The position numbers and the translations under genes are program-made. Of a DNA stretch of 64,000 nt, positions 33,402-42,919 are shown in pieces. Position 1 is the first letter of the stretch. Each line of letters starts with the position of its first letter. Origin of the DNA: an uncultured Desulfuromonas sp. (GTDB lineage Bacteria > Desulfobacterota > Desulfuromonadia > Desulfuromonadales > Desulfuromonadaceae). The DNA lies in assembly GCF_963676955.1 (NCBI RefSeq), contig NZ_OY781461.1:1312001-1376000 (forward strand), written 5' to 3'. Below the pieces are notes generated by a model. The model ran no database searches, was not told the origin of the DNA, and worked only from the letters and a program-made list of their open reading frames with translations.

Positions 33402-34507
33402 GGTAGATTCAATTTCAAAGCGCACCACTTAAGCTAAGAACAGAACATGACAGGGCTTCTGGTATTCTAAAAAGCGTGACCAAATCAGAGCCAGAAAGGA
33501 TCCTGTCATGTCCTACACCCATCTTAGCGAACACGAACGTTATGTCATCAGTCATTTGCAATATTCGTTCAGCATACGTGAAATTGCTCGACGATTAGGC
33601 CGAAACCACAGCACGATAAGTCGCGAAATCAAGCGGGCTAAAGCGAGACATCCATGGACAATCTACTATTGCGATTGGACGCAACCGCTGGCACTCGAAC
33701 GCCGCCACAAGCCCCGTCATTTTCGTCGACAGAACAATTCACGACTGGTTTCCTATGTTGAGTCGAAACTTAAGCTTGAATGGTCACCGGAAGAAATAGC
33801 AAATAGAATCCGCATGGATTATCCCACTGACGATACGATGCGGATTAGTCATGAAACCATCTATCGCTGGATTTATCTTGAGGGCAGTGTTGGTGGCGTT
33901 CTTTATCAACGCTTGCGCCGAAAACATAAAAAACGGCGAAAACAGCGCCGGTATGGTGCTGGATATCGCTTTAGAGTAGATCGCATAAGCATTGATCAGC
34001 GTCCAGGAATCGTTGCAAATCGCAGCCGGTTTGGTGACTGGGAAGGTGATACGGTCCAAGGAAAACCAGGAAGTGGCTGCATAGCAACCATGGTTGAGCG
34101 CAAGAGTCGCTACCTCGTTGCAGTTAAACTTGACAACAAGAAAGCCGCCACATTGACACAGCGATGCGTTAAAGCATTTGGCCCTATCCCCCGCAGGATG
34201 CGCCAATCCTTGACGTTGGATAACGGTTCTGAATTTGCAAACTTCAAAGAGCTTGAGAAAAAGACAAGATTGAGCATTTACTTTGCTGATCCGTATGCCG
34301 CATGGCAACGCGGTGCGAATGAAAATACCAACGGCTTGTTGAGACAATATTTTCCAAAAGGAATAGATTTTCGCAAAACAGATGAAATCGCAGTCACTGA
34401 GGCCGTAAGAAAGTTAAATAATCGACCACGCAAATGCCTTGGATACCGAACGCCTAATGAAGTGTTCTGGTCGGCGGCACGTGGTGCACTTGCAATTTGA
34501 ATTCACC
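33402..34507 (+). mobile_element. IS30-family insertion sequence, copy 1
   Basis: 1106 bp. Ends were set by comparison with copy 2 (42920-44025). Terminal inverted repeats GGTAGATTCAATTTC... and (right end, inverted) GGTGAATTCAAATTG... match at 21 of 27 positions. The flanking CTT on both sides is a 3-bp target duplication. Only two base differences from copy 2 were found (33633 G/A and 34336 T/C), so transposition is recent. Confidence 0.93.
33508..34500 (+). CDS. IS30-family transposase, copy 1
   Basis: 330 residues, intact. The N-terminal helix-turn-helix is SIREIARRLGRNHSTISREI (about 22-41). The DDE catalytic core shows Asp in GDWEGDTVQG, Asp in LDNGSEF and Glu in ANENTNGLLRQY, as in IS30. 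Its length is normal for the family. GAAAGGA lies upstream. It encodes the same protein as copy 2. Both nucleotide differences found are silent. Confidence 0.95.
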   Translation: MSYTHLSEHERYVISHLQYSFSIREIARRLGRNHSTISREIKRAKARHPWTIYYCDWTQPLALERRHKPRHFRRQNNSRLVSYVESKLKLEWSPEEIANRIRMDYPTDDTMRISHETIYRWIYLEGSVGGVLYQRLRRKHKKRRKQRRYGAGYRFRVDRISIDQRPGIVANRSRFGDWEGDTVQGKPGSGCIATMVERKSRYLVAVKLDNKKAATLTQRCVKAFGPIPRRMRQSLTLDNGSEFANFKELEKKTRLSIYFADPYAAWQRGANENTNGLLRQYFPKGIDFRKTDEIAVTEAVRKLNNRPRKCLGYRTPNEVFWSAARGALAI

Positions 34508-34596
34508 CTTCCCTTCTCGCGAACTGTGTCAGATTTAGTATGAATAGCAGGAAAAAATTTACATTTCATATTATAAGATGAAAGGATTGTAGTATT

Positions 34597-34642
34597 ACCT
34601 CCAACAAAGAAGCCTAATTGGAAAATTTCTTTGTTGGAGGTA
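34597..34642 (-). terminator. Inverted repeat at the end of the pilus operon
   Basis: ACCTCCAACAAAGAA (34597-34611) and its exact complement (34627-34641) form a stem of at least 15 bp with a 15-nt loop, about 30 nt after the last gene of the minus-strand operon. There is no strong T tract, so it may protect the 3' end of the mRNA or terminate weakly. Confidence 0.55.
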
Positions 34643-34673
34643 TGTTTGATCTTGATTTAAAGAATCAGCCTAT

Positions 34674-35006
34674 CTACTTAAAGTGTTTTAAATTTTTATT
34701 TGATTGTATTCTGGATACTTGTTTACTGGAGTCAGGCTCTTCTATCCCAATAATAGTGTATTTTGTATCGCTTTCTGTGTAAAAAATAATAACTTCTTTG
34801 TTGATATATTTATTTAAATTCCCCAAAAGGATTTTATCGTAACAATAAAAACTATCGTCATTTAATCCATAAACTGCTGAGCCTTCAATTCTATTAATCG
34901 TGGTAGTTTTCTTACTATAATTTATGGCCATTTTTGCAAAAGATGGATTTATACAGGTAAAATAAATCGTACAAATAATAAATATTGCTGCTGCAGTATA
35001 TTTCAT
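34674..35006 (-). CDS. Small exported protein at the end of the pilus operon
   Basis: 110 residues with a signal peptide (MKYTAAAIFIICTIYFTC, cleavage after SFA, about residue 24). The mature part is a small beta-rich basic protein (INRIEGSAVYGLNDDSFYCYDKI, EVIIFYTESDTKYTIIGIE). No family was recognised. The ribosome site AGGGAGAAG is good. It follows the PilY1-like gene by 11 nt and shares its low GC content, so it is co-transcribed and may be a periplasmic accessory of pilus assembly. That is inference. Confidence 0.7.
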   Translation of the reverse strand: MKYTAAAIFIICTIYFTCINPSFAKMAINYSKKTTTINRIEGSAVYGLNDDSFYCYDKILLGNLNKYINKEVIIFYTESDTKYTIIGIEEPDSSKQVSRIQSNKNLKHFK

Positions 35007-35017
35007 GGTACTTCTCC

Positions 35018-38000
35018 CTATTGTTCGATCCAGTAATATAGGTCTATCGTCTTGTCAGTTGGAGGATCTGTAGGTGGCCCGGTGTTGCTAATAATACGAT
35101 CATCGCCTTGTCTAAAAACAACAACAGGGCTCGATGGGATTTGCTTAATGCCAAAAAGTTTTCCATAGCGGTCTGTTACGTCTTTTTTTATTGGCTCAGT
35201 ATCCTCGGGATCCGTTGAATCATTGCCTGCGTTTAGATTTAAAGCTGCCGAACCGTCGAGATAATTCAGGGCATAATTAAAGCCGTTACCTTGTGGTGCG
35301 CAGGGATCGTCATAAGACGGTTGGTATGATGTGAAGTAAAGGCTGCCATTATATAAGAGGAATTTACTTAATATTTTTTCGCCAAAATGATTATCACGAC
35401 CGTCTTCAGAATTGTCAACGGTGGCTTCATAGTCGCAATGCGAACAATAGGTCGGATCTCCTTGAACATCTAAAATAATATACCAGCCTTTTGCATCATT
35501 TTCTCCGTTCCCACCTAATGCGAGCTCCATTAGTTCATCTTCTGTTATATTTAATACGTCATCATATAAAATATATTGTAGCGACTGCTTATATAGTGAT
35601 GTATCGCCTGATGTTTGTGTTGTATCTACTCCAAGTTCATCGCATGTGATATTTAGTAGGTCGCCTTCAGTATATGGTGTTCCGCTGACATTTATATTGT
35701 TTAAGTTTGGATCAGTCGCTGTAACTGAGCTATCATCATAAATAGCATATATCCGGTTTCTGACTATTTTGTAGTTAGGGTGCGCACGGTCGCCAGTTCC
35801 GAAAAATAATGTTGCTATGCTGCCTGTTCCGTCAAATTCTACAGAAGGGAATTTATAGTTATATTGATCAAAGTAGTTTCCAGAACCTTTCCATGAAACA
35901 GCTGGACCATAAAATACTTTGCGGCCTACGTCTGAAGAGTTAGCGCTTCCGGTTATGGTGCCGCTAGCGTTGTCGTATGAGGGATTTGCACTAAAGATAT
36001 GTTTAACTTGCCATAATTTGCTTCCATCAGAATAGTCGTAATTTATGCGGAAGATATTGCCGTATATGTCCGATGCGTAGATTGCTGAAAGCAAATTATA
36101 TTGCCGGACATTATTTATTACTTCACTATGAACCGCAACGGAGGGTGTTGCCGGGAAGCAATAGATAAAATCATTGCGATATTGAGTGGTTTCAGAACTG
36201 AAACTACCTAATTCGTCAGGTACGTTAACTGGTGGGTCATTGGTGGAATCGTATTCAACAGAAAACACTTTCTCCATTGTTTCAACATTGAATATATAAA
36301 TCGCCCTTCCAATATTGTCACCACCAGGATTGTAGATATCATACTGATTGTTGTCATAGACATCTTGGGTGCTGTCCCCTGAGCTCCATTTGGAGTTGTC
36401 AATATCGCCATTATCTTTAAATGGGGTGCCTCTGTAATCTGAGGTATCGTTAAATGGTTCAGGAAAGGAATCCTCATATTCATCATATCCACCAGAAACT
36501 ATTGCAACGTCAATATAATCATCTTCTCCGGTGCGGATCTTAGCGAAGCTAATCCCAGACCAACTTTGGCCCATTTCATTGTCGGTGAATTTCTCAACAT
36601 TTGTCCAATCCGCGGGATCAGGACTGCTGATGTCGAGTCTCCAGAAGCTGTTTCCTCCACGACGCAGTCCAAAGAATAGATACTTGGGGTTGCCGTTCTC
36701 CGAAAAAATTTTGAGTTCTCCATCGACCATCGATTCATGGAGGCTATTACTGTAGAGGGGCAATTTTGTTAGAACGTCGTCGGGGATAAAAGCAAAGACT
36801 TCAGTGCCGGTCGGATTGCCAGCAGAATCAGAATCTTCAAAGATATGCAACATGCCGTCATCTGCTCCAATAGCGATGTAGCGCGCTTCAAGCCCAGACC
36901 CTGAATAGTAATCAAGAATGGTCGGACTGGAGTGAATAATCGCTCCCAGTGCCCAATCTCTTGGGGCAATAGGCTCTCCTGTCGTTTCATCCGCATCAAA
37001 GGTAAATCCGTAAACCCAGTTGATAACTTGGCTGACAGATACCTCGCTGTCGTCGGACAATCCTAGGTGGGACAGTGAGATCGTGTCTTTAGAGAAATCC
37101 ACCAGAGTATCGTCGAGATAGGTTTTTATGTTTCTTTCGTACGGAGCACTGGAAAAGTTTGCGCGGACTCGCTCAGTTAGAACTTCACCTACACCATCTT
37201 CTTCAATTTCAGCGGCATTGTTGTTGTTTGAATCGTTTCCATCAGTATCGTCTCCCCAATAACCATTTGTGTTGTCAAAATAGTCTCCATCTGAATCCTG
37301 TGCAACATCTCCGGCTGCATCATAAATGGTCCATGTCTCAGACGATTCGGATGTCCCGTCACCAAATTGAAAATGCTTGATGTTGCCTGGCCATACTTCG
37401 CTATCTTTGGGTAAGAACAGCCCCATATAGATATCGTCACCGTTTTCAATTTTATTATCCGTATTGATGGAAACAACAGGAGATTTAAAAGAAACCGCTT
37501 GTGATATCATCAGGCCTAAGGAGTGAAAGGCGTTAACAAGTTGTTCCTTGTTGTAGGCAGTGATGTATTCTGCACCGGATTCTTCGGCGGCGTCACGCAT
37601 TAATGGATGCTTGGCCCCAAAGGCAATTTGATGAGGGATGATGTTCTCATATGAATTTGCGGGATCCTCTACTTCTGGGTAGCCTGTCTGCATCCAGCTG
37701 TGGGTGTAGATCCAATTGGCAATATCATCATAATAGTCTTCACTGGGGTTGTCGTATTGATAAGGGTCCTGGGTGAAGCCATCTCCGTCCCAATCGTCAA
37801 ACGCAACACCGAATCGATTATTGTCTTCATCGTTAGACGGATAACCGTCTGAAACGACAATAGTGTAGTTTCTACGGCAGATCAGGTTGTCGAGAGAGTT
37901 TCTGTGACCGTAGTATCCTTTATAAAAGACATCCTGCAGAGCTTCACCCAGTGGTGTGCCGTACTTCGGGGTGACGCCTTCGATGTGTTCTATGATAGCA

Positions 38001-39373
38001 GCTCTGTTTGCATCGTCCGTGTCGTTGGGGTTCAGGGCGGAATTAATTGTGGCTCCATCTCCGCTGCCGTAGCCTGTATAGCTGAAGGTTGCAAACCCCC
38101 AGTTGATTTTACCGCGAAACTCATCAACGACATAGACCATGGCATCTTTAGCCACGTCCAGCCTGTTCTGCATGAGATAGGTGCCCGCATCATCATTTGT
38201 TGAGCCATAAACTGTGCGGCATTTATCAATTATATAACCGTAGCCTCGTGTGTACCATGGAGTGTTGTTTTTCGATTTCAGTTTGATTAGGACTGTGTCT
38301 CCTGATATGGCTGGAGACCATTGTCCTTGTGGTGAATTGTCGTTGTCGTATTGTGCTATCAGGTTTCCGTTCTCATCATAAAGCGCAACATAATCTCGGC
38401 CGAAACTGCCAACTTTGTTGTCTCCTGCCACGTCAAAAAAGTTAAAATAGATTTGGATTTGGCTGGCGCCGGAATGGCTGATTATTTTAACGGTTTCACT
38501 TTCGCTGAGACCGTCTTCGTAACGAACGTTTCCTTCCGGATAGTCTACAGGGGCAATTTCTTGAAGGGCCCAGTCGGAGTTGTCAATGGGATATTCTTCA
38601 TATTTCCAGGCTGGGTCACCAGTGTCGGCAAATGAACCAGGATCAGAAGTGTAATGCAGGTTGTACATTTGTTGCATGTTCATCCAGTTGCCGGTAAGAA
38701 AGAAATAGATATAGTTGTCTCCATCTTCCACTATATTGTGATCGTCCGCACTGTTCCCAACGCCCTCAAAGCCGCTAAAATAATACCCTGGAGCATTGAG
38801 TAGCCCGCCAAAACCCTCATTTATTAAAGAGCCATCGTAAAGAGTTGTATAGTCTTTTAACAAGATGTTTTGCCCCAGCGGCAATGGTTCGCTATCGAAA
38901 AGAATGTAACCATCCTCATCTACGGTAAGTCGTTGTGTTTCTCCTTCTTCGCCAGTTAGGTTGCCATAACTGTCAATATAAGTGTGGGTATCGACCATGT
39001 CGTTTCCATACCAGACATAATCAGGGTCTGCAGCATCACCAGTGAAGGCTTCACTGGCCCCGTCGATCGTGGTTATCTGTACGCCAATTTCCCCTTTACA
39101 TAAAAATATTTTATTTTTTTCGTAATGATCTCCGTAGTATCCACCGTATTTAATCGTGTCACCAATGTTAGACTTTATAAAAAGGTAGTCATACATTTTT
39201 CCGTAGTCGATATTATTTTCATAAACGCCGAAATCCATACTCCCTGAATTGTCCATTAATACATAAGCATTTTGTTTGACGTTAGCCTGATAAACATCAG
39301 TATCTAATGCGAATGAATTAGACCAAGAAAAAATAAGAATGATGAGATAAATCAATGTTAGGTTCTTTTTCAT
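35018..39373 (-). CDS. pilY1: PilY1-like type IV pilus tip/biogenesis protein
   Basis: 1451 residues, larger than PilY1 of Pseudomonas (about 1160). A signal peptide (1-22) is followed by a von Willebrand A-like segment whose metal site begins DNSGS (41-45); the VWA part extends to about 640 (NYTIVVSDGYPSNDEDN). An Asp/Asn-rich insert lies around 690-760 (DSDGDYFDNTNG, DDTDGNDSNNNN). The conserved PilY1 propeller follows (PRDWALGAIIHSSPTILDY, YIAIGADDGMLHIFEDSDSAG, VFAFIPDDVL). PilY1 sits at the pilus tip, primes assembly with minor pilins and binds calcium. It is the sixth gene of the minus-strand pilus operon and is AT-rich relative to the flanks. Confidence 0.9.
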   Translation of the reverse strand: MKKNLTLIYLIILIFSWSNSFALDTDVYQANVKQNAYVLMDNSGSMDFGVYENNIDYGKMYDYLFIKSNIGDTIKYGGYYGDHYEKNKIFLCKGEIGVQITTIDGASEAFTGDAADPDYVWYGNDMVDTHTYIDSYGNLTGEEGETQRLTVDEDGYILFDSEPLPLGQNILLKDYTTLYDGSLINEGFGGLLNAPGYYFSGFEGVGNSADDHNIVEDGDNYIYFFLTGNWMNMQQMYNLHYTSDPGSFADTGDPAWKYEEYPIDNSDWALQEIAPVDYPEGNVRYEDGLSESETVKIISHSGASQIQIYFNFFDVAGDNKVGSFGRDYVALYDENGNLIAQYDNDNSPQGQWSPAISGDTVLIKLKSKNNTPWYTRGYGYIIDKCRTVYGSTNDDAGTYLMQNRLDVAKDAMVYVVDEFRGKINWGFATFSYTGYGSGDGATINSALNPNDTDDANRAAIIEHIEGVTPKYGTPLGEALQDVFYKGYYGHRNSLDNLICRRNYTIVVSDGYPSNDEDNNRFGVAFDDWDGDGFTQDPYQYDNPSEDYYDDIANWIYTHSWMQTGYPEVEDPANSYENIIPHQIAFGAKHPLMRDAAEESGAEYITAYNKEQLVNAFHSLGLMISQAVSFKSPVVSINTDNKIENGDDIYMGLFLPKDSEVWPGNIKHFQFGDGTSESSETWTIYDAAGDVAQDSDGDYFDNTNGYWGDDTDGNDSNNNNAAEIEEDGVGEVLTERVRANFSSAPYERNIKTYLDDTLVDFSKDTISLSHLGLSDDSEVSVSQVINWVYGFTFDADETTGEPIAPRDWALGAIIHSSPTILDYYSGSGLEARYIAIGADDGMLHIFEDSDSAGNPTGTEVFAFIPDDVLTKLPLYSNSLHESMVDGELKIFSENGNPKYLFFGLRRGGNSFWRLDISSPDPADWTNVEKFTDNEMGQSWSGISFAKIRTGEDDYIDVAIVSGGYDEYEDSFPEPFNDTSDYRGTPFKDNGDIDNSKWSSGDSTQDVYDNNQYDIYNPGGDNIGRAIYIFNVETMEKVFSVEYDSTNDPPVNVPDELGSFSSETTQYRNDFIYCFPATPSVAVHSEVINNVRQYNLLSAIYASDIYGNIFRINYDYSDGSKLWQVKHIFSANPSYDNASGTITGSANSSDVGRKVFYGPAVSWKGSGNYFDQYNYKFPSVEFDGTGSIATLFFGTGDRAHPNYKIVRNRIYAIYDDSSVTATDPNLNNINVSGTPYTEGDLLNITCDELGVDTTQTSGDTSLYKQSLQYILYDDVLNITEDELMELALGGNGENDAKGWYIILDVQGDPTYCSHCDYEATVDNSEDGRDNHFGEKILSKFLLYNGSLYFTSYQPSYDDPCAPQGNGFNYALNYLDGSAALNLNAGNDSTDPEDTEPIKKDVTDRYGKLFGIKQIPSSPVVVFRQGDDRIISNTGPPTDPPTDKTIDLYYWIEQ

Positions 39374-39396
39374 GGTACATTCCCCCCCCTTTTTTT

Positions 39397-39984
39397 TTAT
39401 GTTCCAACGGAAGTAAATCCTATTTGGATTTCTACCCCTGAGTCAACATTGGTTTGCCAATAAGTATTGAAAATTGAGTCGATTTCTGCGCTGTTGCCCT
39501 CAGATTCAATTCGTCTATGATCGATATAAAGCGTTCTATAATGAAAATCAAACATATCATCAGCATCTGCAGTGCTTTCAAGCAAATTGTCTATGGGCCA
39601 TAGGCTCGATGGCGTGGTTTTAGCTGCGTCATCCAAGTTGTTACGATCGAAAATAACAGTGTAGGGTGCGTCAGTATCTTCTGTCATATCGTTGCCGGGA
39701 TCGAACGTGCCGTCTATTGAATTAGAAGGGGAAAGAACCTGGTCATTGCCTTTACTTGGGTCAACACTATATTTTGTCAACACTTGCTTTGCTTCAAAAT
39801 TAACCGCGCCGTCAGCAATATTGAAATCGTTTTCATATCGCTGTTGTGCACCGGAGAGCAAAATTTCAATTTCAGAAGAATTTGTTACCATTAAGCCAAG
39901 GACTGTTGCAGCGAAGAGCATCATGATGGCAGTCACTAATGCGAAACCCCGTTGGTCTATAGATATTTTATAAGGTTTCATCAT
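39397..39984 (-). CDS. pilX: PilX-like minor pilin
   Basis: 195 residues from the ATG at 39984, chosen because AGGAGG lies 9 nt upstream and because it overlaps the pilV stop (ATGA). The upstream extension to 40050 has no ribosome site. The PilX N-terminal segment QRGFALVTAIMMLFAATVLGL is the membrane/packing helix. It lacks a standard GFTLIE prepilin site but has the QRG-FALVT arrangement seen in PilX. SGAQQRYENDFNIADGAVNFE is the typical continuation. Minor pilins PilV-W-X with PilY1 form the priming complex. Confidence 0.85.
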   Translation of the reverse strand: MMKPYKISIDQRGFALVTAIMMLFAATVLGLMVTNSSEIEILLSGAQQRYENDFNIADGAVNFEAKQVLTKYSVDPSKGNDQVLSPSNSIDGTFDPGNDMTEDTDAPYTVIFDRNNLDDAAKTTPSSLWPIDNLLESTADADDMFDFHYRTLYIDHRRIESEGNSAEIDSIFNTYWQTNVDSGVEIQIGFTSVGT

Positions 39985-40469
39985 AAATAAAGTCCTCCTA
40001 GTGTCGTTGTTGCAATTGTTTTGTTGAGTCCAAATCGAGGGTCGGTCCAATAGACAAAAACCCTGATGGTTTTAGTTTCTATTGCTACGTCGGCGTCGAG
40101 GTTGTTATCAATAATATTCCAGAAAATAGTATAACTTTGCCCACTTGGCCCAATGATAGTGTCCGCGGGGTAAAGCTCGCCGCCGGTGTGGTCTGCAGCG
40201 GCTAAGTTGAAAGCCCATGCCGCTTGGCCGCTATTCAAATTACCGGCTCCTGCTGTTAGCCGGTTATCATTCAGTGGTAGGCACCGCAGGGTATCTAAAG
40301 TCGACTGGGCTATAGCAACCCCATCCGTGCGGGCCAGGGCGTTTGTGTTGCCTTTTATGGCAGTCATTTGCAGAAGTGCTATTGCTAAAAGTCCTATGGT
40401 GAGTATCGCTAAGGCAATCAAAGCTTCAATAAGTGAAAACCCATCCTGGTTTTTAAATGAAATATTCAT
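39981..40469 (-). CDS. pilV: PilV-like minor pilin
   Basis: 162 residues from the ATG at 40469, which overlaps the pilW stop (TAATG). The class III prepilin site is NQDGFSLIEALIALAILTIG: cleavage after Gly, Phe1 and Glu5 conserved. The globular part contains a PilV-like TLDTLRCLPLNDNRL segment. It is processed by the prepilin peptidase, which is encoded elsewhere. Operon order PilW-PilV-PilX-PilY1 is unmistakable. Confidence 0.88.
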   Translation of the reverse strand: MNISFKNQDGFSLIEALIALAILTIGLLAIALLQMTAIKGNTNALARTDGVAIAQSTLDTLRCLPLNDNRLTAGAGNLNSGQAAWAFNLAAADHTGGELYPADTIIGPSGQSYTIFWNIIDNNLDADVAIETKTIRVFVYWTDPRFGLNKTIATTTLGGLYL

Positions 40470-41260
40470 TAGTCTAATCCCATGTTTCGGCAAAGAATGA
40501 TGCGTTCAAGGATGCGATGTCGGAAATTGTTGTTTGGAATGACGACATGAGACCCAACAATGTATGTGTTAGGATCAATATAATTAGGGTCTGGAGCTTG
40601 CGCTTGGCTGAGCATCCAGATGCGAACGGCTCGAATAGCTCGGGTGTCTACTGCTGTGCCAATGTCTGCAGTTGCCCCTGTATTGATATTAAGGCTGTCC
40701 CAGTCTCTATCGTTGTCGGCATCGACCAGCCATAGCGTATTACCAGCGCCATCCTGCTCTAATTCGCCATCACTGTCAGAGTCGATAGCGTAGGCCAGGC
40801 CTATGGCAATAATGTTGCTGGCCAGAACATTTCTATCGGCAGACACGTTCGGGCGTCGTAAAAATAGGTCGCTGACTCCTGGAGTGATTGTTGCGCTATT
40901 TACCAATGAGATATCAATGGTTTCGTCATTGTCTAAAACGCCATCACTATCTTGGTCCCAACTGAAACATATATAGCTATTGCCAGTAGCGTCATTGTTG
41001 TCGTCAATGTCTCTGAATTGGATGTCACTAATGCCGAAATTTGCAGTTGTTTGTTCGGGGTTATAGCCGGCCATGCGAACTTCTCTGGATAAAAAATCCA
41101 TCGCTGCGCGTAAGTTTTGCTGGGCATCGCTAACGTTTGTTTGAATTGTTGTTTGCCGCTGTTGAGTATTGAACACAGCATAAGCGCCCCCCAGGATGAT
41201 CATGGTAACCAGCATTGCAATAAGGAGCTCTATGAGGGTGAAACCTTTAGTGTTGAGCAT
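40469..41260 (-). CDS. pilW: PilW-like minor pilin
   Basis: 263 residues from the ATG at 41260 (CAGGAG 7 nt upstream; the longer frame to 41287 is rejected). The prepilin motif is TKGFTLIELLIAMLVTMIIL. The PilW family continuation AQQNLRAAMDFLSREVRMAGYNP is present, with an Asp-rich loop (DQDSDGVLDNDETIDI) that could bind calcium. It overlaps pilV by one base (TAATG). Confidence 0.9.
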   Translation of the reverse strand: MLNTKGFTLIELLIAMLVTMIILGGAYAVFNTQQRQTTIQTNVSDAQQNLRAAMDFLSREVRMAGYNPEQTTANFGISDIQFRDIDDNNDATGNSYICFSWDQDSDGVLDNDETIDISLVNSATITPGVSDLFLRRPNVSADRNVLASNIIAIGLAYAIDSDSDGELEQDGAGNTLWLVDADNDRDWDSLNINTGATADIGTAVDTRAIRAVRIWMLSQAQAPDPNYIDPNTYIVGSHVVIPNNNFRHRILERIILCRNMGLD

Positions 41261-41283
41261 GTGAAGTCTCCTGCCGTGAAATA

Positions 41284-41736
41284 TCAATTTATCGTGATGC
41301 CGCCAGCGACCGTGACGGTGATGCTGTAGCTAACGCCTGGCCCGATCATAACAATTGTCCCTTCATCAGTTATTGCAGTGCCATCTCCCTTAACCATGTT
41401 GGGATAGCCGCGTTCGTTCCATGTTATTGTTGCTGGGAATTTTAACGGAGGAGCAGGATTCGTTGTGATAGTTGCTCCATTCCGGAGAACTGTATTTGTT
41501 CCATCTATGGTGTAATTGTTTGTAGTCAGAGTGACTGTGATCAGGCGTTTTTGTTCAATGGCTGTGGCACGTGATCGGGCTAGCTGATCCTTGAGCTGCC
41601 GGGCTTCGGTCTTGACTTGTCCTCGCCTTCCTATGTCCATCAAGCTTGGGAAAGCGATAGCTGCACCGATAGCAAAAATGGCTATAACGACGATGAGTTC
41701 TATAAGGGTGAACCCTTGGGAGTTGGTAGTTGTCAT
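41284..41736 (-). CDS. FimT/GspH-type pseudopilin 1
   Basis: 150 residues. The prepilin site is SQGFTLIELIVVIAIFAIG at residues 6-24, followed by the GspH/FimT pattern AFPSLMDIGRRGQVKTEARQLKDQLARSRATAIEQ and a Thr-rich beta domain. It lies 23 nt before pilW and is presumably part of the minor-pilin priming complex. A second, divergent FimT-like gene lies upstream. Confidence 0.88.
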   Translation of the reverse strand: MTTTNSQGFTLIELIVVIAIFAIGAAIAFPSLMDIGRRGQVKTEARQLKDQLARSRATAIEQKRLITVTLTTNNYTIDGTNTVLRNGATITTNPAPPLKFPATITWNERGYPNMVKGDGTAITDEGTIVMIGPGVSYSITVTVAGGITIN

Positions 41737-41886
41737 GCAAAGGCCTCCTGATTGCAGTGATGTATTGATTTACTCTTCTGCAAAAAAAGTGCCGGTAGTA
41801 ATGTTCAGGTTTTTGAATAGTTAGCTTCGCTGGGCGTGCAAATTGTGTCATGTGTGTGCAACTTTTTGCACGAATTGTTTGAGGCC

Positions 41887-42405
41887 TTAATAGAGGGAAA
41901 TACGGATAACTCCTGTTTTGGAGACAATGACACAATATCGGTTTGTTGTATTCTGAAGATATGCGGTGCCGGCACCTAAGCCGGTTCCGTTTCGGTGCGG
42001 GAGTCCTCGACTGTCCCAGCGCAGGCAGGGATGGCCATTGTCATTTTCAATGAACGTCAGGCCGTCGCCATCTGATTTATTCACATCGAAAACGGCATGG
42101 GAGAAGCTGTTTTGCCGAAGAATTACTTCCTTGGCTGGATCAAACTCACATGAATTGTCTGTGTCAATAAATCCCATGTAATCATAACCGTTTTTATTGA
42201 AAAGAAGCGTTACTGAGCAATTTCGCTTAATGGCTTCCATTCGACAGAGAGCAAAAGTATTTTTTAGGTCTCTGGCATCACTTTTTATGCCGCTTGATTC
42301 TCCTGCGGCTAAAAGACTGGGAAGCGCTATGGCTGTTCCAATAGCGATTAGGGATATAGCGGTGATAAGTTCTAGAAGTGTGAAACCTTTTTGAGTTTGT
42401 TTCAT
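41887..42405 (-). CDS. FimT/GspH-type pseudopilin 2, first gene of the pilus operon
   Basis: 172 residues from the ATG at 42405 (GAGGAC upstream; the frame to 42423 has no ribosome site). The prepilin site is QKGFTLLELITAISLIAIG, followed by ALPSLLAAGESSGIKSDARDLKNTFALCRMEAIKR, the FimT pattern. Cys residues (CRMEA, NCSV, NSCEF, PCLRW, YCVIV) suggest disulfides in the globular domain, which pseudopilin 1 lacks. It is separated from pseudopilin 1 by 150 nt. Confidence 0.85.
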   Translation of the reverse strand: MKQTQKGFTLLELITAISLIAIGTAIALPSLLAAGESSGIKSDARDLKNTFALCRMEAIKRNCSVTLLFNKNGYDYMGFIDTDNSCEFDPAKEVILRQNSFSHAVFDVNKSDGDGLTFIENDNGHPCLRWDSRGLPHRNGTGLGAGTAYLQNTTNRYCVIVSKTGVIRISLY

Positions 42406-42754
42406 GATTATGTCCTCGCACAAACAGAAATATATTTTAATGTCTAATATTTATTGATTTATGTCAATCTTTTGCGATTGTTTGTCAGCTGATAAGGTGT
42501 CTCTTAAGAGTGTAAGATCGGGGGGGGAGCTGCGGTGTTGCTATTTCGGATGGAGACAGGTTCTTTAATTGGAAGGAAGATGATGTGATTCTAAGGGCTT
42601 CTGGATTAGAGAAAAGAAAGGCCCTTATTTATGCCTTTGGTACGAAAGGAAACCTCCCGGCTCTGCCGGGAGACCCGAAAAGTTTGACAGTTTCGACAGT
42701 AATTGAAAGCCTCCGCTCTGTGAACCGCTCAAAGTTCAGAAAAGGAGGCTTTCG
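42406..42754. other. Upstream region of the pilus operon and left end of an IS200 relic
   Basis: About 350 bp. 42420-42500 is very AT-rich and presumably holds the operon promoter; on the minus strand TTGACA reads at 42467-42462 without a good -10. A CTCCCGG/CCGGGAG hairpin at 42654-42672 and GGTACGAAAG (42639-42648, repeated at 44380-44389) belong to the IS200-like left end. Confidence 0.45.
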
Positions 42755-42919
42755 ATGAACAGCATCCGAAGCTTATGTCCTTCAGTATAGGGCTGCAAGT
42801 ATTACATCGTTTGGATACCGAAGTGCCGTCGCAAAATTCTTTATAGGCGGATACGTCAAGAACTTGGTGGGCTGATACCAGAATTAGTCCGTCAACGTGA
42901 GAGTTTGATATTGGAAGGG

